Assembly: GCF_018885265.1 (NCBI RefSeq)
Contig: NZ_CP076538.1
Coordinates: 4,066,001 to 4,130,000 of the forward strand
Source of the DNA: Amycolatopsis aidingensis
Lineage (GTDB): Bacteria > Actinomycetota > Actinomycetes > Mycobacteriales > Pseudonocardiaceae
Length of the DNA stretch: 64,000 bases
Direction of reading: 5' to 3'
In this document: piece after piece, positions 60,063 through 64,000 of the stretch
How the letters are laid out: each line of letters opens with the position of its first letter
Position numbering within the stretch: the first letter of the stretch is position 1
The notes under the pieces: generated by a model
What the model saw: only the letters and a program-made list of their open reading frames with translations
Database searches by the model: none
What the model was told of the DNA's origin: nothing
Program-made: the position numbers and the translations under genes

Positions 60063-60938
60063 CTAGCTGCGGCTGAGGGCCCGGTTGGTGATCGCGAACA
60101 CCGTGGGCGAGAAGGCCATGGTGATGTGCCCGGGGGTCGCCTTCGGGTTCACGTCCTGTACCGAGATGTTGTCCACATTGGGACCGTCGAGGTAGCTGGT
60201 CTCGATCGGGGTGACCAGCACGTCGTACTTCGATGTGAGCACGGTGTAGTGCACGTCGCCGACCGTCTCGGTGGGACTGTTCAGCTCCTCGATGAACGGC
60301 GATCCGGTGACCAGCTGGGTGCACACCTCGCACACCGTGGGCAGCAGCACCTCGTCGAAGCCGGGGATCTGCTTGGCCAGCTCGTACAGTCCGGACAGCG
60401 AGGTGCCGTGGTTGGGCGGCGCCCAGGCCACGAAGTTGTCCACCTTGCTCGCGCCGCCGAGGTTCTTCAGGTAGTAGCGGGGCATGATCCCGCCCTCGGA
60501 ATGACCGACGAGGTCCACTGTGGATGACCCGGTGGCCGAGCGGACCTTGTCCACGAACATGTCGAGTTGCCGCGCCGAGTACTGGATCGGCTTGAAACCG
60601 CCGACGAGGTCGACGATGGGCAACCGGATCGAACCGTAGGTGATGGTGAAAACGCAGTAGCCGTTCGCCTTCAGGTACGGCGAGAAAGCGCTCCAGTGTC
60701 CCGCGGAGGGGGCGCTGAAACCGTGCAGCAGGATCACCGGTCGCGGGTGCTTCGCCGTGGGCTTGCAGGACCAGTCGTTGGCACCGAGCGGGGCCGGGTT
60801 CTCCTGCGCGGGCGGCACCTCGGCGGCCGCCGTGGCCGCGGGGGCTTGCTGCTGCGCCGTCGCGGCTGGGGCCGCCGCGACCGTGCCGGCGGCGACCAGG
60901 GCCACCAGCGGGGTCAGATACCGCAGACGAGTACGCAC
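60063..60938 (-). CDS. Secreted triacylglycerol lipase/esterase
   Basis: A 291-residue lipase of the family I.7/class 2-like actinobacterial secreted group. The signal peptide ends near ATAQ (about 29). An Ala/Pro-rich spacer is followed by VILLHGFSAPSAGHW, nucleophile elbow VGHSEGG, and the catalytic His in TPGHITMAF; Asp lies in the SKYDVLVTP region. Cys pairs (WSCKP/YCVF, VCEVC) suggest disulfides. AAGGAG 7 nt upstream makes GTG 60938 the start. It is divergent from a TetR gene across a small dyad, so it is probably repressed by that regulator. Confidence 0.88.
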   Translation of the reverse strand: MRTRLRYLTPLVALVAAGTVAAAPAATAQQQAPAATAAAEVPPAQENPAPLGANDWSCKPTAKHPRPVILLHGFSAPSAGHWSAFSPYLKANGYCVFTITYGSIRLPIVDLVGGFKPIQYSARQLDMFVDKVRSATGSSTVDLVGHSEGGIMPRYYLKNLGGASKVDNFVAWAPPNHGTSLSGLYELAKQIPGFDEVLLPTVCEVCTQLVTGSPFIEELNSPTETVGDVHYTVLTSKYDVLVTPIETSYLDGPNVDNISVQDVNPKATPGHITMAFSPTVFAITNRALSRS

Positions 60939-61023
60939 GGTCACTCTCCTTCGAACGGGCGGGCGGGAGCACCCGCCACTACCGGGGCGCCTCGGACGCT
61001 ACTCCGGAGTAAGAAATACTTTC

Positions 61024-61034
61024 AAGAAGTTCTT
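61024..61034. promoter_or_regulatory. Candidate TetR operator
   Basis: AAGAAGTTCTT (inverted repeat with one central base) sits in an AT-richer stretch between the lipase and TetR starts, next to ACTCCGGAGT at about 61001-61010, another short palindrome. Either could bind the divergent TetR protein. Pattern only. Confidence 0.35.
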
Positions 61035-61082
61035 CCAAGATGTTTGCGCAGACCGCCCCGGCGCATGGGTAAGCTGGGCGGT

Positions 61083-61679
61083 ATGCCGCAATCGTTGAGC
61101 CCGCGCACCCGTTCCCGGCCCCGGCGAGACGCGCTGCTGGAGGCGGCGATCGAAGTCATCGGCGAGCACGGGGTGGCCGGTACCACCCACCGCGCCGTCA
61201 CCGAACGGGCCGGCGTGCCGCTGGCCACCGCGAGCTACTACTTCTCCTCGATCGGGGAGCTGATCTCCGAGGCACTGCGCCAGTTCGCCGCGCAGCGGTC
61301 CGAGACACTGTCCCCGCCGGCCCGCGCGGACGGGGCCGAGCCGTTCCGGCCCGCCGAGGTGGCCGAATGGGCGGCGGAACGGTTCATCGAGGTGCCGAAG
61401 TCCACCCGGCTCGCGTTCTTCGAGATGGTGATCGGCTCGGCCCGGCACCAGGAACTGGCCGAACCCAAGCAGGTCGCGTTGCGCAGCTACTACGAGGCGG
61501 CGCAGGCCGGGCTGGCTGCGCTGGACTGCCCGCAGGACCCGGAACGGGCCCGCGCGCTGGTCGCGCTCTGCCTCGGGTTCAGCCTCCTGCGGCTCGCCGA
61601 CCCGCAGGAGGACGACCGGGCGCAGCTCGGCGCCGCGCTGTACCAGCTGTTCAGCGGGCAGGGGTCAGCGCAGGAGTGA
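61083..61679 (+). CDS. TetR-family transcriptional regulator
   Basis: A 198-residue regulator with an N-terminal helix-turn-helix (ALLEAAIEVIGEHGVAGTTHRAVTERAGVPLATASYYFSSIGELISEAL) and a TetR-type ligand-binding domain. Start ATG 61083 follows GGGCGG; ATG 61065 is possible. It lies divergent to the secreted lipase. Its 3' end overlaps the convergent glycosyltransferase gene by 29 bp. Confidence 0.88.
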   Translation: MPQSLSPRTRSRPRRDALLEAAIEVIGEHGVAGTTHRAVTERAGVPLATASYYFSSIGELISEALRQFAAQRSETLSPPARADGAEPFRPAEVAEWAAERFIEVPKSTRLAFFEMVIGSARHQELAEPKQVALRSYYEAAQAGLAALDCPQDPERARALVALCLGFSLLRLADPQEDDRAQLGAALYQLFSGQGSAQE

Positions 61680-62907
61680 CCGGCGGCCGCTGCTCGGCGC
61701 CCGGCGGCTCCGGCGGGGTTCGCCCGCGTTTCCCGTGCACCAGCAGCAACAGCCCGAGCAGCACCGGGAACAGCACGTAGGTGTTGCTGAGCACGAAGGT
61801 CAGCGGGTTCAGCGCGGCAGCGGCCTCCGGGCCGGTGACCGGCACGTGCATCGGCCGGAGCACGAACACCGTCAGGGTCACCGGCAGCAGCCAGGCCGCG
61901 GCCCGGTTCCCGCAGCCGGCCTCGGCGACCAGCAGGACCACCAGCGGCACGGCCCACACCCAGTGGTGCACCCAGGAGACCGGGCTGATCAGCAACGCGA
62001 GATACCCGGTCACCAGCAGCGCGTGCACCGGCCTGCCGCCGCGGTGGTAGCGGCGCACCAGCACCACCGCCCCGACCGCGAGCACGGCACCGATCCCGTA
62101 ACCCACGTACTGCGACCAGGACGCGTCCTCGGTGAGCCTGCGCACCACGGCGCCGAGGGACTGGTTCCAGACCAGCGCCGTCGGCCCGATCCGGGAGGAG
62201 TCGAACACGGTGTGCGTCCAGAACCGGATGGTGTCGTGCGGGATGAGCAGCAGCATCAGGCCCTGCGAGCCGAGGAAGGTCGCGGCCGCCCTTGCCGCGT
62301 CGGCCCTGCGCCCGGTCAGCGCCAGATGCACCACGAAGATCAGCGGGGTCAGCTTGGTCGCCGCGGCCAGCCCCACCAGCACCCCGCCGCCATGCCGCAG
62401 GCGCCCGGTGGCCCCGCAGACCACCAGCAGGTCCAGCACGATGAGGGCCATCAGCACGGAGTTGATCTGCCCGTAGCCCATGGTGCTCCACACCGGTTGC
62501 AGCCCGAGCAGCGCCAGGCCGAGCAGTACCGCGCCCCATCCGGGCTGCAGCCAGGACGGCCTGCGCGGTGCCCTGCGCAGCACCAGATAGGCGACGAGCA
62601 CCACGGCCAGCACCGACACCACGTTCAGCAGCGCCCAGCCGATCTGTTCCGGAACCGCCACCAGCGGCACGAAGGCCAGCGCGGCGAACGGCGAGTAGGT
62701 GAAGGGGAGGCGGGCGTACCCGGGTGTGAAGGGAACGATGTCCGAGTCGTACAGCGAGAGCCCGTGCAGCAGGGTCTCCGCACCGGCGCGGTACACCGCG
62801 GTGTCCACGCCACCAGGAATGTTCTCCAGGTAACAGCTCAGCCCGCTGATCACACAGCCGGCCGCGGCGATGGCCAGCAGCAGCCATCTCCCCCAGCGAA
62901 ACCGCAC
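61651..62907 (-). CDS. GT87-type membrane glycosyltransferase (DUF2029, mannosyltransferase-like)
   Basis: A ~418-residue polytopic protein with about ten helices, matching the alpha-(1->2)-mannosyltransferase-like GT87/DUF2029 group. A catalytic acidic residue of the GT-C fold is expected in the first periplasmic loop (GGVDTAVYRAG), with PFTYSPFAALAFVPL and GYGQINSVLMALIVLDLL as family segments. Such enzymes use polyprenyl-phosphate-mannose to build lipomannan-like glycolipids. GGGGGAGA before GTG 62907 decides the start over 62931. The acceptor is not known. Confidence 0.85.
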   Translation of the reverse strand: MRFRWGRWLLLAIAAAGCVISGLSCYLENIPGGVDTAVYRAGAETLLHGLSLYDSDIVPFTPGYARLPFTYSPFAALAFVPLVAVPEQIGWALLNVVSVLAVVLVAYLVLRRAPRRPSWLQPGWGAVLLGLALLGLQPVWSTMGYGQINSVLMALIVLDLLVVCGATGRLRHGGGVLVGLAAATKLTPLIFVVHLALTGRRADAARAAATFLGSQGLMLLLIPHDTIRFWTHTVFDSSRIGPTALVWNQSLGAVVRRLTEDASWSQYVGYGIGAVLAVGAVVLVRRYHRGGRPVHALLVTGYLALLISPVSWVHHWVWAVPLVVLLVAEAGCGNRAAAWLLPVTLTVFVLRPMHVPVTGPEAAAALNPLTFVLSNTYVLFPVLLGLLLLVHGKRGRTPPEPPGAEQRPPVTPALTPAR

Positions 62908-63068
62908 GGCGTCTCCCCCGGTCCTGACCACCCGAACCCAGCGGTCAGGAAATTACCAGGTCGGACTCCGGCCGGTGATCGACCCCCGGCCGAGCGATGC
63001 CTGCCCGGCCACCACGGCGAGCCGTCGCACCCGCCGTCGCCGCCCCTCACCGGGCAGGCACCCGCCGG

Positions 63069-63398
63069 TCACATCACATCGACGTGATAGTTGGCGACCC
63101 GCGCCGAACTGAGCAACCCGCCGTGACATTCCGCGACGGAAGGACCGAAACCGACCTCGGTCCAGTTGCCCCGCGCGTACCAGGAGGAAAGAATTGACGA
63201 GCAATGCGCCACTACCCGGTACGAATACGGCGGATAGGGCACGTGGTAACAGTTCACCGAGATACCCTGGCCATAGGAGAAGCCATAACGGAACGCATGA
63301 CAACCCGGAGGAGGGTGATCCGAAGCCGAGGCCGGGACCGCTGCGAGCCCGACAACGGCGACGACACCCGCGAACATACCGACAATTTTGCGTACCAT
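63069..63398 (-). CDS. Small secreted four-cysteine protein, unknown
   Basis: A 109-residue protein with a signal peptide (MVRKIVGMFAGVVAVVGLAA, cleavage after SASA near residue 25). The ~84-residue mature form is rich in Tyr, Ser and Gly and has exactly four Cys (PGCHAF, VNCYHV, AHCSSI, AECHGG), so two disulfides are likely. No family recognised. GGGAG 5 nt before the ATG supports the start. The stop TGA follows HVDVM. Upstream DNA (63399-63480) is the most AT-rich of this region. It could be a small secreted structural, enzyme-inhibitor or antimicrobial-like protein. Confidence 0.7.
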   Translation of the reverse strand: MVRKIVGMFAGVVAVVGLAAVPASASDHPPPGCHAFRYGFSYGQGISVNCYHVPYPPYSYRVVAHCSSILSSWYARGNWTEVGFGPSVAECHGGLLSSARVANYHVDVM

Positions 63399-63618
63399 GA
63401 TGACTCCCACCCCGCGAACCGAGGAAACGATTACTTGACAACTAGCAGAGTAGAAGGACGAAGGAATTACTTGCAATCACCGGATAAGCGACAATTAATC
63501 GCTGGGGGTGACCGCGGCTGCTCCAAGTGAGGGAGCGGGCAACCGTCCGGAGTGGTCGGTCGAACCGGACAATTCTCCGGTCCGTAGTGTCCGGCCGCAG
63601 CCGGGGTCTCGTAGTCGA
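63399..63618. promoter_or_regulatory. AT-rich spacer upstream of the small secreted protein
   Basis: No gene seen in 220 bp between the secreted-protein start and the ispG end. It holds two similar motifs, GATTACTTGACAAC (63430-63443) and AATTACTTGCAATC (63465-63478), 35 bp apart. These may be promoter or regulator-binding elements of the minus-strand gene. Confidence 0.35.
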
Positions 63619-64000
63619 TCACGATCGCTCCGACCAGTCCCTGCTGAGCGCCTCCTCCAGCAGGGTCTCCACGATCTTGCTCTCCGGTACGGTACGCACC
63701 ACCTCGCCCCGGACGAAAATCTGGCCCTTGCCGTTACCCGAGGAGACCCCGAGATCGGCCTCCCTCGCCTCGCCGGGGCCGTTCACCACGCAGCCCATCA
63801 CGGCCACCCGCAGCGGAATCGGGAAATCCTCGAAGGCCGCGGCGACCTCCTCGGTCAGCCGGTAGACGTCGACCTGCGCGCGGCCGCAGGAGGGGCAGGA
63901 CACGATCTCCAGCCTGCGCGGTCGCAGGCCGAGGGACTCCAGGATCTGGCTGCCCACCTTGATCTCCTCGACCGGAGGCGCGGAGAGCGAGACCCGGATC
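63619..64000 (-). CDS. ispG: 4-hydroxy-3-methylbut-2-enyl diphosphate synthase IspG, 3' part
   Basis: The C-terminal ~126 residues of IspG (GcpE) of the non-mevalonate isoprenoid pathway; the 5' part is beyond the window edge. The [4Fe-4S] ligands are visible: CPSC in [12 protein letters not shown] and Cys in [14 protein letters not shown], with the conserved Glu in the latter. [17 protein letters not shown] and [18 protein letters not shown] are characteristic. The enzyme converts MEcPP to HMBPP in the cytoplasm. Confidence 0.95.
   Translation of the reverse strand, partial: IRVSLSAPPVEEIKVGSQILESLGLRPRRLEIVSCPSCGRAQVDVYRLTEEVAAAFEDFPIPLRVAVMGCVVNGPGEAREADLGVSSGNGKGQIFVRGEVVRTVPESKIVETLLEEALSRDWSERS

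Overview
The window is about 64 kb of very GC-rich DNA with dense, mostly operonic genes, GTG/TTG starts and purine-rich ribosome binding sites. An SsgA-family cell-division protein, an F420-type oxidoreductase, 10-methyl fatty-acid genes, IdeR/DmdR-type iron boxes and a possible DasR-type operator point to a filamentous actinobacterium, most likely a Pseudonocardiales relative (Amycolatopsis-like). This is an inference from gene content, not a database match.

Region 1 (1-6,250, minus strand) is a carbohydrate-uptake operon: a ROK regulator, a sugar-binding lipoprotein, two ABC permeases, a GH4 phospho-glycosidase and the start of a BadF/BadG-type (GlcNAc-like) kinase. Its promoter region carries a near-consensus DasR-type site. 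Region 2 (6,350-11,820) holds mixed genes: a secreted protein, an F420/PPOX protein, an MBL hydrolase, a methyltransferase, and an MMPL exporter divergent from a MarR regulator. Region 3 (11,870-17,910) has a LytS/LytTR two-component system followed by two consecutive small-subunit plus sodium:solute-symporter modules (acetate/monocarboxylate type). Region 4 (17,960-25,820) has small proteins, a stress protein, an XRE regulator, a secreted M23 peptidase with a strong terminator, a TmsA/TmsB-like pair for 10-methyl branched fatty acids, a short tryptophan-dioxygenase-like protein and an SsgA-like protein.

Region 5 (25,826-54,809) is an iron-regulated hydroxamate siderophore locus. It contains an import ATPase and two permeases, an amidohydrolase, a heterodimeric ABC exporter with complementary degenerate ATPase halves, a giant four-module NRPS, a siderophore-binding lipoprotein, an ornithine N-hydroxylase and a formyltransferase. 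Iron boxes lie at 28,865, 30,547, 53,725 and 53,792. The NRPS domain order is C-A-T / C-A-T-E / C-A-T / C-A-T / C. The third A domain has the hydroxyornithine code DMENLGLINK, modules 1 and 4 have almost the same code as each other, and there is no thioesterase. Together with the formyltransferase this suggests a tetrapeptide of the erythrochelin/foroxymithine type, probably released by its terminal C domain as a diketopiperazine. The NRPS frame is broken by one missing G at 44,617-44,620. An alpha/beta hydrolase and a DinB protein sit inside the locus, flanked by short intergenic repeats.

Region 6 (54,870-64,000) has a YbdK-like ligase, a second type of intergenic repeat, a secreted HNH nuclease divergent from an acyl-CoA ligase with a perfect 33-bp inverted repeat between them, two alpha/beta hydrolases, a TetR regulator, a GT87-type membrane glycosyltransferase, a small four-cysteine secreted protein and the 3' end of ispG. 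No gene-free stretch exceeds 300 bases. I saw no rRNA, tRNA, transposase, CRISPR array or replication origin.
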